Origin: an uncultured Candidatus Saccharibacteria bacterium
Lineage (GTDB): Bacteria; Patescibacteriota; Saccharimonadia; Saccharimonadales; Saccharimonadaceae
DNA: 35,090 nt
NCBI GenBank assembly: GCA_947168825.1
Contig: CAMVNH010000005.1
Coordinates: 1 to 35,090, forward strand
Direction of reading: 5' to 3'
Positions 6,062 to 14,695 of this stretch are shown here, piece by piece. Position numbers and translations under genes: made by a program. Within the stretch, counting starts at the first letter, position 1. Each line of letters begins with the position of its first letter. The notes below the pieces were generated by a model. That model ran no database searches. It saw nothing but the letters and a program-made list of their open reading frames with translations, and had not been told where the DNA came from.

Positions 6062-8032
6062 CTACTGAATCTTCTTAAAACGTATCGCAAAACCTCCGCC
6101 TGGAGCCATCCAGACGTCTAGAAAATCGCTGCTACGTACCTTTTTCTGCTCTACCGCAAACGCCAAAGGATTGTCACGGTAATGCGCACCGTCTCCATCC
6201 CGATAGATTTGCGCTTCGTAATCTTCGTCGAACTCCAAAAAGCTCAAATCTAATCGCACGCGCCGCTCAGTCTCATTTGTTACTGCCCCAACATACCAAT
6301 CATCACTCTCGCGATCTTTTCGCGCTACGACGTAATATTCTCCAATCCGCCCAAGCAGCGGCAACGTAGAATCCCAACTCAGCGGCACATCTTTTATGAA
6401 TTGATACATTTTTGAATATTCTTTTTCGTAAAATCTTGGCCGATCAGCCGCCATCTGCATCGCAGAATAAATCGTCACGTAATAGGCTAGCTGCCTAGCT
6501 ATCGTCGTTGCAATTCGCTTTGTTGCGTTCGTCACATCAAAAATTCCACTCGTATAATCCATTCCTCCAGCCAGCAACCTCGTAAAAGGTAAAATAGTCG
6601 TATGCGACGGCGACAACGCACCACCCTCATATTCTTGTCCTCTGGCACCCTCACGTGTAAGTAGATTAGGGAAAGTCCGCTCGATTCCGGTGCCTTTTAT
6701 CGGCTCGTGCACGTCTAACATTATGTGATATTTCGTTGCCAACTCCAAGGCTCTTTGATAATGGTTGACTCCAGCCTGCGAATGATGGTATTCCCTTCGT
6801 CCGCGAATTGTCATCATCGACCCGGCGTAACCAGGCTTGACATAATGCACTCCGTGCGAGGCATAATATTTATAAGCATCCTCCATTTGTTTTTCGTAAT
6901 TGTCGATAAAGCCTACTGTTTCATGATGTCCAACCAACTTCACACCATTTTCCTTTGCGTAGTTTGAAATATCATCCATGTCAAAATCATGCATCGGCTG
7001 CAGGAAATTCGTTTTACTTCCGTTCTGTAGCCAGTCGCCTTCCCAGCCATCATTCCAGCCTTCAATCAGCAGCCCCTCAATTCCCAATCTTTTGCAGGCA
7101 TCGATATATTCATGCGCATGTTTCGTGGTTGCACCATGTCTCGGTCCCGGAGCCCACGTCCATTCACCTACAAACATTGCCCACCAAATTCCCATAAATT
7201 TGAGTGGCTTTACCCATGAGAAATCTTCACGCGCAGGTTCGTTCAGGTTTAGCAACATCCGATTTATCGTCAGGTCTTTTACTGTATCTGCCACCATAAT
7301 CACTCTCCACGGAGTATTAAACGGCAATTCTACGTAAGCTTTCATTCCATCCGAAAGCGGCGTAATGTCGGACATCAGCGCTCGATTCTGATTCAAGCGC
7401 AAAGTCATCGAACCATAATTATAAAGCGCCGCTTCATGAATGGAAATGAAATACCCACTCGGCATCTCGATTGTTAGTGGCGTATGTACCGAATGCGTTA
7501 GTTCGTATACTGGGTCTTGGGAATAATTATATTCATACCGATCCGGCTGATAAGCTGGAATATGCCAGGCTAGCGCATTATTGTCCACTCTAAACTCAGT
7601 AATCTCATCCGCAATCGTTAAGCGTTGATATTCTGGCTGTGGTGGAATTTCATATCGAAAGCTTACCCCCTCATCAAAAACTCTAAACCTCACGGTAAAT
7701 AGCCGCTTTTTGCCATTTATTTCCGCCAGATAAACTGCTAACTCATGATAGTTGTTTCTGATTCGCCTCGCTTCGCCCCATTCAGTTTCCCAAGTTTCAT
7801 CTCTCGACTTTTCGTAATCTCTTACTACACCAAGATCATGAAGCAGCGGCTTTTCACCACGCACAGCAATCCCTAGTGCCGATTCTGCAATCAGTAAGTG
7901 CTGATCTTTCTCGACGCTATAAAAAAACCGCCCGCCTTTCAACTGAACATGTAATACTAGACGACCATTAGGTGAAAAAATTTTTTGGTCGTAGGCTAAT
8001 TTCGGTTTCTTAAACCATGAGAATAACCCCAT
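6062..8032 (-). CDS. Glycoside hydrolase family 97 protein, alpha-glucosidase-like
   Basis: This 656-aa protein has the GH97 architecture: an N-terminal beta-sandwich (about 15-270), a catalytic barrel (about 275-560) and a C-terminal beta domain. Signature stretches are HHET (369-372), DVHEPIKGTG (440-449) and RTFPNLLTREGARGQE (452-467). Spacing against Bacteroides SusB as I remember it suggests Glu371 and Glu443 as the inverting-type bases and Glu467 as general acid, so alpha-glucosidase rather than the retaining alpha-galactosidase branch. Unlike periplasmic SusB it shows no signal peptide, so it probably works in the cytoplasm, perhaps on products of the GH57/GT4 pathway. A TGATATATT box ends 6 nt before the ATG, giving a leaderless start. 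Confidence 0.85.
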   Translation of the reverse strand: MGLFSWFKKPKLAYDQKIFSPNGRLVLHVQLKGGRFFYSVEKDQHLLIAESALGIAVRGEKPLLHDLGVVRDYEKSRDETWETEWGEARRIRNNYHELAVYLAEINGKKRLFTVRFRVFDEGVSFRYEIPPQPEYQRLTIADEITEFRVDNNALAWHIPAYQPDRYEYNYSQDPVYELTHSVHTPLTIEMPSGYFISIHEAALYNYGSMTLRLNQNRALMSDITPLSDGMKAYVELPFNTPWRVIMVADTVKDLTINRMLLNLNEPAREDFSWVKPLKFMGIWWAMFVGEWTWAPGPRHGATTKHAHEYIDACKRLGIEGLLIEGWNDGWEGDWLQNGSKTNFLQPMHDFDMDDISNYAKENGVKLVGHHETVGFIDNYEKQMEDAYKYYASHGVHYVKPGYAGSMMTIRGRREYHHSQAGVNHYQRALELATKYHIMLDVHEPIKGTGIERTFPNLLTREGARGQEYEGGALSPSHTTILPFTRLLAGGMDYTSGIFDVTNATKRIATTIARQLAYYVTIYSAMQMAADRPRFYEKEYSKMYQFIKDVPLSWDSTLPLLGRIGEYYVVARKDRESDDWYVGAVTNETERRVRLDLSFLEFDEDYEAQIYRDGDGAHYRDNPLAFAVEQKKVRSSDFLDVWMAPGGGFAIRFKKIQ

Positions 8033-8038
8033 ATATAT

Positions 8039-8047
8039 AATATATCA
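8039..8047 (-). promoter_or_regulatory. Leaderless extended -10 promoter of the GH97 gene
   Basis: The minus strand reads TGATATATT, then six bases, then the ATG at 8032. It is back to back with the CapA-like promoter inside a 36-nt intergenic region, so the two polymerase footprints overlap. Confidence 0.65.
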
Positions 8048-8053
8048 CAAAAG

Positions 8054-8062
8054 TGCTATAAT
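8054..8062 (+). promoter_or_regulatory. Leaderless extended -10 promoter of the CapA-like gene
   Basis: TGCTATAAT (hexamer 8057-8062) ends exactly 6 nt before the ATG at 8069. Any -35 would fall inside the divergent GH97 promoter. Confidence 0.75.
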
Positions 8063-8068
8063 TATGTC

Positions 8069-9586
8069 ATGAGAAGCAATATTCGTCGTAAAAAAAGCCC
8101 GCTGAAATTAATCTTGATAACGGCAGTAGCTCTAATCGTTGCGCTTGTCGTTGGCATTAGAATCATCCCCCATGTTCTTGTTCCGACCAAAACCGGAGTT
8201 TTGATTTACGATGATAGTCTATCAGAATCCGAAAAAAATCTTATTGCGGAGGTTGTTTCTGAAGATGAACGTTTTTCAAAGGACCTTATTGCTAGTGCCA
8301 AAGATTCTCAATCTCGGCCGACCGACAACGACCACGAAGTTCTCGCCGACATTCTCTTGCCGGTAGTGGATTTTTATAGTCCGTTCAGCGACATTTCTAG
8401 CGAAAAATTATTAAACGCTACTAATTCGGATGAAATAGAGCTAATTTCACTAAACAACCTTGATTCTTCAAAAAAGCTTCTTTCAGTTGATAATAAATAT
8501 TTCCTTGATGACTTCGATGGCGGCGCCCTATTCCGTACACTTTCTGTCGAAACGACAGACGGTAATACTGATGATGAGGCGCAGGCTCTCGTTGCTAGAA
8601 TTTCCGAGCATTTTCCGAAGTTTATCTCAAAAGATGATGTCTTGTCTATTAACCAGACCGGCGTGACCGCACTTGCCCGTGCCATGCAAACTAAGCTGAA
8701 CCAAGTAGGCGATGCCGGCTATTTTGCCGAAAAAATCGCTGATTTTCTAAGTGCCACTGACCTCACACATATTAGCAACGAAGTCTCTTTTGCCGATAGC
8801 TGTACAACCAGTTCAGGTTCAACTACACTCTGTGCCGACCCTCGCATGATTAAGGCCATTGAGGCTATCGGCACTGACATCGTCGAGCTTACAGGCAATC
8901 ACAACAACGATTGGTCCGCCAAGGCCAATCTAAGTTCTCTCGCACTCTATGAGGAAAAAGGTTACAAAACTTTTGGCGGTGGCAAAGACGAGGAAACTGC
9001 CAAAATCCCTCTGAAGCTCGACGAGAAAAATACTAAAATCACCTGGATTGGCGTTAATCAGTCCACCTCCACGAAGGCTAATGGTCAGGGTGCACTTGGT
9101 AGTCATCCTGGAGCTAACATTTACGACGAAAAAACAGTCAAAGAACAAATCGAATCTGCCAAAAAAGACGGAGATTTTGTCATTGTCGACGTCCAGTTCT
9201 TTGAATGCTATAGCTACCCAGCAAAAGGCACAGAAATGCCTTCATGTGACGCTCCGATTTCCGGGCAGCAATCATTTTTCCGTCATTTAATTGATCTTGG
9301 TGCCGATATGGTAGTCGGTACTCAGGCTCATCAGCCGCAGACTTATGAAATTTATAGCGGCAGGCCAATTTACTACGGCCTTGGCAACCTCTTTTTCGAC
9401 CAAGTTTATTGGCCTGGCACCGAACGAGGAATCATCCTCACGCATTATTTCCTGAATGGCAAACTTCTTCAAACCCGCATTTCTCCGACCATCTACGATA
9501 CTGCACTCCAAGTTCAACTCATGGACAAATCTTCCGCAGAACAATTTCTAACCAGAATTCTTAAGTCTAGCCCGCGCGGCAAATAG
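8069..9586 (+). CDS. CapA-family (PGA_cap) membrane-anchored metallophosphatase-like protein
   Basis: This 505-aa protein has one N-terminal membrane anchor (about residues 13-31), about 200 residues of unassigned extracellular sequence, and a C-terminal CapA/PGA_cap domain. Marks of that domain are SNEVSF (236-241), LTGNHNNDW (274-282) and GTQAHQPQTYEIYSGRPIYY (417-436), which supply metal-binding Asn, His and Glu residues of the calcineurin-like fold. CapA proteins are required for poly-gamma-glutamate capsule export in Bacillus, but most family members have unproven substrates. No capB or capC is present here, so polyglutamate synthesis should not be assumed. It may act on the surface glycan made by the genes downstream. 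It starts leaderless at 8069 and is followed by the MurF-like gene after 35 nt. Confidence 0.75.
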   Translation: MRSNIRRKKSPLKLILITAVALIVALVVGIRIIPHVLVPTKTGVLIYDDSLSESEKNLIAEVVSEDERFSKDLIASAKDSQSRPTDNDHEVLADILLPVVDFYSPFSDISSEKLLNATNSDEIELISLNNLDSSKKLLSVDNKYFLDDFDGGALFRTLSVETTDGNTDDEAQALVARISEHFPKFISKDDVLSINQTGVTALARAMQTKLNQVGDAGYFAEKIADFLSATDLTHISNEVSFADSCTTSSGSTTLCADPRMIKAIEAIGTDIVELTGNHNNDWSAKANLSSLALYEEKGYKTFGGGKDEETAKIPLKLDEKNTKITWIGVNQSTSTKANGQGALGSHPGANIYDEKTVKEQIESAKKDGDFVIVDVQFFECYSYPAKGTEMPSCDAPISGQQSFFRHLIDLGADMVVGTQAHQPQTYEIYSGRPIYYGLGNLFFDQVYWPGTERGIILTHYFLNGKLLQTRISPTIYDTALQVQLMDKSSAEQFLTRILKSSPRGK

Positions 9587-9606
9587 CCAATTTTTTGCGA
9601 GCTTTA

Positions 9607-9615
9607 TGGTATAAT
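9607..9615 (+). promoter_or_regulatory. Leaderless extended -10 promoter of the MurF-like operon
   Basis: TGGTATAAT (hexamer 9610-9615), then GCTAAT, then the ATG at 9622. This position rules out the upstream in-frame ATG at 9595, which would precede the promoter. Confidence 0.7.
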
Positions 9616-9621
9616 GCTAAT

Positions 9622-10911
9622 ATGATAACTATCGCAAAGCTAAAAAAGCGCTTCTACTTCGTTGCGGCGGCTTATTTTCGATTCTTTGCGAACTTTGCTT
9701 TTAGACGCTGGCATCCACGAGTCATAGCTATTACCGGTTCCGTCGGCAAAACTACCATGCTTAATCTTATAGAGTATGAATTTGGCGACAAAGCTCACTA
9801 CTCGCATGACGCTAACTCCGCTTTTGGCATTGCCTTTGACATGGTTGGCCTAAGAGGAATTACCGGTAGTAAACTTCGTTGGCTCTACCTCATTTTCGCC
9901 GTCCCTATTCGCTCCATTTTTTATTGTCGTAAAGAAAAATTTTATATCGTAGAAATTGATGGCGAACGCCCACATGAGACAGAATTTTTAGCTAAATGGC
10001 TAAAACCGGAAATCACGCTTTGGATTTCGCTCGGTCTTTCGCACGCCGTGCAGTTCGAACATCAAGTAGAAAGTGGTACTTTTGAAAGTCTCGACAAAGC
10101 CATTACTCATGAGTTTGCGATGCTTCCACAATACACTACGAAAAAAATCTTTATTGACGGTGACGTTCCACTCATGTTGAAAGCTACCGAAAAAATTAAG
10201 AAGAAGAACCTTACAAAAGCTGAAGTCGTTAAATGTTTTAAATCCGAGCTCACCAGCTACTCATTATGCCCAGATCATACTGAATTTAAATTCAAAGATA
10301 CTACCTTCCGTTTCTACGCCCCGATACCGAGAGACGTTTCCATTCAGCTAGTCATGTTGGAGAGACTTTGTCACGAGATGAATGTTCCGCTAAAAACTGA
10401 CTTTGTTAATCTCATTCTTCCTCCCGGTCGCAACAGCTATTTTGTCGGAAAGAACGGGCTAAAATTAATTGATAGTAGCTATAATGCACATCTAATCAGT
10501 ATGCAGTCGATCCTAAAAATGACAAAAGAATTAAAGACTAAGCACAAGTGGCTAATTATTGGAGACATCGTAGATCAGGGATCGATTGAAGAACAAGAAC
10601 ATACTAAATTGGCTGATTTAATTGCCGAAGCCAAGCCAGAACAGGTTCTTCTCGTCGGTCGCCGCACCAAGAGATGGACTGCCGCACGTCTGAAAAAATT
10701 AGAAGTAAATTACGTAGCGTTTGATGGTCCGAAGCAGGCACTAGCTTATATCAAACAGCATGCCACTGGCAAAGAAACTCTCATTTTTAAAGGCAGCCAA
10801 TATCTCGAATGGGTTATCGAAAAATTGCTTCTAAATCCTGCTGACGCCGAGCTTCTTCCGCGTCGTGAGCCAGCCGCACAGAAGCGCCGTGAAAGGAGAG
10901 GACTAAACTAA
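9622..10911 (+). CDS. MurF-like Mur ligase lacking the N-terminal UDP-binding domain
   Basis: This 429-aa protein has the Mur ligase ATP-binding core: P-loop TGSVGKTT (38-45), PPGR (267-270), DSSYNA (284-289) and a C-terminal domain beginning LIIGDIVDQG (311-320), all closest to MurF. In ordinary MurF the P-loop lies about 100 residues in, after a domain that holds UDP-MurNAc. Here that domain is replaced by about 30 basic and aromatic residues that could lie on the membrane. It should ligate an amino acid or peptide with ATP, but on a different or lipid-linked substrate. The start at 9622 is fixed by the promoter. It overlaps the next gene by one base (TAATG) and heads an operon with an alpha/beta hydrolase, aminotransferase and two FemABX proteins. 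Confidence 0.8.
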   Translation: MITIAKLKKRFYFVAAAYFRFFANFAFRRWHPRVIAITGSVGKTTMLNLIEYEFGDKAHYSHDANSAFGIAFDMVGLRGITGSKLRWLYLIFAVPIRSIFYCRKEKFYIVEIDGERPHETEFLAKWLKPEITLWISLGLSHAVQFEHQVESGTFESLDKAITHEFAMLPQYTTKKIFIDGDVPLMLKATEKIKKKNLTKAEVVKCFKSELTSYSLCPDHTEFKFKDTTFRFYAPIPRDVSIQLVMLERLCHEMNVPLKTDFVNLILPPGRNSYFVGKNGLKLIDSSYNAHLISMQSILKMTKELKTKHKWLIIGDIVDQGSIEEQEHTKLADLIAEAKPEQVLLVGRRTKRWTAARLKKLEVNYVAFDGPKQALAYIKQHATGKETLIFKGSQYLEWVIEKLLLNPADAELLPRREPAAQKRRERRGLN

Positions 10912-11591
10912 TGAACAAAACACTGTATATTATACACGGTTGGACCTATACAACCGAGCCGTGGGATACCACACTTAGGCTCTTGCAAAAACAGGGGATT
11001 AATGTCAAAATGCTAAACGTCCCGGGTCTAACTTCTCCTAGTCAAAAAGTTTGGGCTATCGACGACTATGTTACCTGGGCTGACAAAAATATTCCAGACG
11101 GAGCCATCGCTTTAGGACATAGTAATGGTGGCCGTATTCTACTAAATTTATTATCAAAAAATCCAGAGAAGTTAAAACATGTTATTCTGTTAGATAGTGC
11201 TGGTGTCTACGAAGAGTCAAAAAAACGTAACCTTGCGCGTAAAACTTCTAAGGTTTTTTCTCCACTAAAACGCGTTAAACTTTTCCGCAAGGTCTACCAC
11301 AGACTACTAGGGGCGACCGATTATGATCGTGCGCCAGAGAACATGAAAAAAACTTTGTCGAATATGCTGGATAGTGACAAAAATCTGCAGCTTGACCAAA
11401 TTACAACACCAGCCACTATTCTTTGGGGAAAGAAGGACAACGTTACTCCACCGCATCAAGGTGCCGCCATCCATAGAAACTTAAAAAACAGTCAGATAAT
11501 TTTCGTAAATGATTGGACCCACGCTCCATATATCTCTGATCCTGTCGGGCTCGCAAAGGCGATTACTAAAACTATGAGGGAGATAGACTGA
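10911..11591 (+). CDS. Alpha/beta hydrolase
   Basis: This 226-aa alpha/beta hydrolase has an oxyanion-hole strand IIHGW (7-11), nucleophile elbow GHSNGG (69-74) with Ser71, acid LWGKKD with Asp176 and base WTHAP with His204. The triad is complete, so it should be an active esterase, thioesterase or amidase. No signal peptide is present. It is coupled on both sides: TAATG with the Mur ligase upstream and TGATG with the aminotransferase downstream. An AGGAG site lies in the end of the Mur gene. The context suggests it processes or edits an intermediate of the same envelope pathway, for example an ester-linked precursor. That role is inference from position only. Confidence 0.8.
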   Translation: MNKTLYIIHGWTYTTEPWDTTLRLLQKQGINVKMLNVPGLTSPSQKVWAIDDYVTWADKNIPDGAIALGHSNGGRILLNLLSKNPEKLKHVILLDSAGVYEESKKRNLARKTSKVFSPLKRVKLFRKVYHRLLGATDYDRAPENMKKTLSNMLDSDKNLQLDQITTPATILWGKKDNVTPPHQGAAIHRNLKNSQIIFVNDWTHAPYISDPVGLAKAITKTMREID

Positions 11592-12700
11592 TGTACTTTT
11601 TAGGACTTGCCGCAAACTATAAAGGGATGGACATTCTAAGGCATACTTTTGCTTTTGGCACCCAGAAAGATTCTGATGCACTTCGAGCTTATCTTGCTGC
11701 ACATTATGGCACGAGTTATAATCATGTCGCTCTGTATCATAACGGGCGTTCAGCCCTAGCGGTAGCGTTAAAATCGCTCATTCCCGAAAAATCTGAAGTC
11801 GTAGTTACTGGCTTTACTTGCTGCGCCGTCGTCCAGGCAGTTCGTGCTGCGCACTGTACGCCAGTTTATGCCGATATTAATCGTGAGACATTGCACTATG
11901 GTCGCGCAGAACTCGAAAAAACTCTCAAAAACCACAAAAATATTAAGGCTATCATCGTCCAAAATACGCTCGGCATTCCGGTAGACATTTCTGAACTTGA
12001 AGAAGTTTGCAAGGAACAGGACTTAGTCATAATAGAGGATCTTGCACACTGTGCCGGCGTTCGCTACGCTGACGGTCGTGAGGTCGGTACGGTCGGTCGA
12101 GCTGCTGCACTTTCTTTTGGCAAAGGTAAAGCCATCGATACCATTTCTGGCGGAGCATTAATCCTGCTAAATCCTGAGGATAAGCCAATCAAACAGCCAA
12201 CGAAACGTCCGTATTTTTCTGAGACTTTGGCTGATCGCTGGTACCCATTTCACGGTCGCATGATTCGCACCTTCCACTATCTAGGTCTTGGTAAAATTCT
12301 TACTGCGATTCTCTTAAAACTTGGTTGTATCGAACGTTCCGCTGATTCTCGCCTCTCTGCCACTACGCGACTAACTCATTGGCAGGCGAAATTGGTTCTA
12401 AGCAAGTTTCAAAAATTACCTAAAAAAGGTCGCCCACCAATCAGAGACCATTACTTCGTCGAAGATCGTGGCGAGTTACTAAAAAGACTACACAAAGTTG
12501 GCTACATGTTTAATGAAATTTGGTACGAGGTTCCTATCTCGCCAGCACGTTATTATAAACGTATGCATTTTGACGAAGAAGCCTGCCCAGTCGCTACTGC
12601 CGTGGCCGACGAAATCATTAACCTCCCGACCTACTACTCAAAATCCGATTTAACGCCAGCCTACAAGATTATCAAGGAGTATAAAATCGATGAAAAATAA
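11591..12700 (+). CDS. DegT/DnrJ/EryC1-type PLP aminotransferase
   Basis: This 369-aa PLP-dependent enzyme has family signatures: substrate and cofactor loop GRSAL (52-56), IEDLAHCAG (148-156) with Asp150 for the pyridine nitrogen, and SFGKGKAIDTISGGA (175-189), in which Lys180 takes the position of the internal aldimine lysine. Most family members are sugar-nucleotide aminotransferases that make amino sugars for glycans. A few make other amines. It overlaps the hydrolase (TGATG) and the first FemABX gene by 11 nt. In this operon it may supply an amino sugar or amino donor that the Mur ligase and FemABX proteins then decorate. Exact substrate unknown. Confidence 0.8.
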   Translation: MYFLGLAANYKGMDILRHTFAFGTQKDSDALRAYLAAHYGTSYNHVALYHNGRSALAVALKSLIPEKSEVVVTGFTCCAVVQAVRAAHCTPVYADINRETLHYGRAELEKTLKNHKNIKAIIVQNTLGIPVDISELEEVCKEQDLVIIEDLAHCAGVRYADGREVGTVGRAAALSFGKGKAIDTISGGALILLNPEDKPIKQPTKRPYFSETLADRWYPFHGRMIRTFHYLGLGKILTAILLKLGCIERSADSRLSATTRLTHWQAKLVLSKFQKLPKKGRPPIRDHYFVEDRGELLKRLHKVGYMFNEIWYEVPISPARYYKRMHFDEEACPVATAVADEIINLPTYYSKSDLTPAYKIIKEYKIDEK

Positions 12701-13649
12701 TGAGAATATTGGTAATTTCTTGCAGTCGTCGGAATGGATGAAAGTAAATGAGCTTGTCGGACATAAAACTATTTCTCGGGTTTTCCAAAAAAAGTATCCG
12801 GTCTACATGATCGTAAAAAACGCCAAACGTGGACGATATTTAGAGATTCCTGGTGGTCCACTTATTAACTGGCAGGACCACGACTTAGTCGAAGAAGTTT
12901 TTGCAGAAATTCGAAAAATCGCACGTCATGAATCATGCGTTTTTATTCGCTTGCGTCCACAACTTCTTGATACCGCCGAAAACATAGAGCTGCTCTTACG
13001 TCTTGGCTGTCGCAAATCCCCGATGCATCTTCATGCTGAGCATACTGTAATCTTAGATCTGACAAAAGAAGAAGACGTTCTTCTCGCGGAAATGCGTCGG
13101 CAAACTCGTTACGAGGTACGTCGTTCCATGAAATTAGAAATTAAAGTCGAAAGTAGCAGTTCCGAAGAATTATTCAACGAATTCCATAAAGTTCAGGTCG
13201 AGACTGCCAACCGCCAGCATTTTATCCCGCCACAAAAAAAGGACCTTTTAGCCGAACGTAAGGCTTTCGGAAATAATGCGGTGATTTATGTAGCAAAAAC
13301 TCCTGAAGACGAGCCAATTGCCTATGGCCTGATTTTAAAAAATGGCGTAGAAGCTGATTATTTCGAAGCAGCCTCCACCGAGCTAAACCGTAAATTGCCA
13401 GGAGCTTATGCTCTGCAGTGGCAGGTGATTCGCGATTTAAAGAAGGAAGGTTTCTTACGCTATAATCTTTGGGGTATAGCCCCTCCGGGCCAGCCGCATC
13501 ATCGCTATGCCGGCGTCACGACTTTTAAAACTGGATTTGGTGGAGAAAATGTAACTTTCGTTCCAGCGCATGACATCGTGATTGACTCACTACGATATAA
13601 GTTCGATCTACTTGTAGAAACCATACGGAAAAAAAGGAGAAAACTATGA
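12690..13649 (+). CDS. FemABX-family aminoacyl-tRNA-dependent transferase, copy 1
   Basis: This 319-aa FemABX (GNAT-fold pair) protein has PGGPLINW near residue 55, a basic helix MRRQTRYEVRRS and a C-terminal WGIAPPGQPHHRYAGVTTFKTGFGG stretch typical of the family (shown in part across residues 270-300). FemABX enzymes transfer amino acids from aminoacyl-tRNA to peptidoglycan precursors, building interpeptide bridges. It overlaps the aminotransferase by 11 nt and has an AAGGAG site at 12674-12679. It overlaps the second copy by 4 nt. The tandem suggests two successive additions. It lacks the coiled-coil arm of staphylococcal FemA and is shorter, as in FemX-like single-residue enzymes. Confidence 0.85.
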   Translation: MKNNENIGNFLQSSEWMKVNELVGHKTISRVFQKKYPVYMIVKNAKRGRYLEIPGGPLINWQDHDLVEEVFAEIRKIARHESCVFIRLRPQLLDTAENIELLLRLGCRKSPMHLHAEHTVILDLTKEEDVLLAEMRRQTRYEVRRSMKLEIKVESSSSEELFNEFHKVQVETANRQHFIPPQKKDLLAERKAFGNNAVIYVAKTPEDEPIAYGLILKNGVEADYFEAASTELNRKLPGAYALQWQVIRDLKKEGFLRYNLWGIAPPGQPHHRYAGVTTFKTGFGGENVTFVPAHDIVIDSLRYKFDLLVETIRKKRRKL

Positions 13650-14695
13650 CAAAATACCAAATCATCGATGCTACCGACCGTACTGCGTGGGATAAGTTTG
13701 TCACTGCGCATCCAGAGGCTAACTTCCTGCAGTCGTGGGACTTCTACGAGTTTCATAAAAGTCGTGGACTTGAAATTGTTAGGCGTATTATTGTCGAAAC
13801 CTTGCCGAAGAGCAGTCGTAAACGTCCTCAAATATTTGCCGCTTATGCTGGGGTCGTAGAACACGCCAAACGTGGGCGACATCTTGCGATTGCTGGTGGG
13901 CCGATTCTGGACTGGAGCGACAAAAAACTCGTCAATATGATTTTCGAAGATATGAGGACGCAAGGCGAGAAGAATAATTGTGTTTTTGTTCGCGTACGCC
14001 CACAGCTCGAATTATCCGACAAATCCTTGAAACTGTTTAAAAATCATGGCTTCAAAAAAGCACCAATGTATCTTTCTGTTGAGTTTGCCGGCGTGCTAGA
14101 CCTCTCAAAAAATGAGGATGAAATTTTAGTCGGTATGCGCCAACGTTTACGTCGTGCGTTAAGGAAGGCCGCAAAAAATGACATCGTCGTTGAAACTTCA
14201 ACCGATCCAAAAGACATCCACACTTTTTATGAAATTCAGCTTCAGACGGCTCGTCGTCATGACTTCGTTAGTTTTTCCGAAGACTTTTTGACTAAGCAAT
14301 TTGCCGCCTTTGCACCAAATGGTGAGGCGGTTCTATACACTGCAAAATATCAGGGCGAAATCCTTGCGCAAAATTTCATGATTTTCTATGGCAATGAAGC
14401 CTCCTATCACTACGGAGTTTCGAGCGAACTCGGCACCAAACTTTCTGGTGCGCCACTTTTGCATATGCAGGCCATGCGCGATGCTCGCGAGCGGGGAATC
14501 AAACGCTATAATTTTTGGGGAATTGTTGATGAGGATGATGTAAAACATCGTTTCTATGGCGTCTCCCAGTTTAAGCGTGGCTTTGGCGTTACGGAGCTAA
14601 AGTACCTTCCGGCCCACGATTTAATTTTGAATCCATTCGCCTATCAAAAAACTAAATTTATTGAAACCGCCCGCCGCAAGCTGCGCCATGTCTAG
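13646..14695 (+). CDS. FemABX-family aminoacyl-tRNA-dependent transferase, copy 2
   Basis: This 349-aa paralogue of the preceding gene has the same landmarks: NFLQSWDFYEF at the start, AGGPILDW, MRQRLRRALRKAAK basic helix and FWGIVDEDDVKHRFYGVSQF in the C-terminal lobe. The two copies are clearly related but diverged (for example different residues before the acceptor-side loop), which suggests distinct amino acids or positions rather than simple gene dosage. Its ATG overlaps the first copy's stop (ATGA). Its own stop overlaps the stop of the convergent TetR-like gene (14692-14695). It is the last gene of the operon that starts at 9622. Confidence 0.85.
   Translation: MTKYQIIDATDRTAWDKFVTAHPEANFLQSWDFYEFHKSRGLEIVRRIIVETLPKSSRKRPQIFAAYAGVVEHAKRGRHLAIAGGPILDWSDKKLVNMIFEDMRTQGEKNNCVFVRVRPQLELSDKSLKLFKNHGFKKAPMYLSVEFAGVLDLSKNEDEILVGMRQRLRRALRKAAKNDIVVETSTDPKDIHTFYEIQLQTARRHDFVSFSEDFLTKQFAAFAPNGEAVLYTAKYQGEILAQNFMIFYGNEASYHYGVSSELGTKLSGAPLLHMQAMRDARERGIKRYNFWGIVDEDDVKHRFYGVSQFKRGFGVTELKYLPAHDLILNPFAYQKTKFIETARRKLRHV

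Noticed and set aside
8374-8685. Long minus-strand open frame inside the CapA-like gene, and similar frames opposite 4834-5412, 23063-23656 and 30714-31490
   Set aside because: They mirror real genes on the other strand, have no promoter or ribosome-binding site, and give low-complexity or family-less products.
8069-9586. Poly-gamma-glutamate capsule system around the CapA-like protein
   Set aside because: No capB, capC or capE homologue is present; the adjacent Mur ligase resembles MurF, not CapB, so only the phosphatase family can be claimed.
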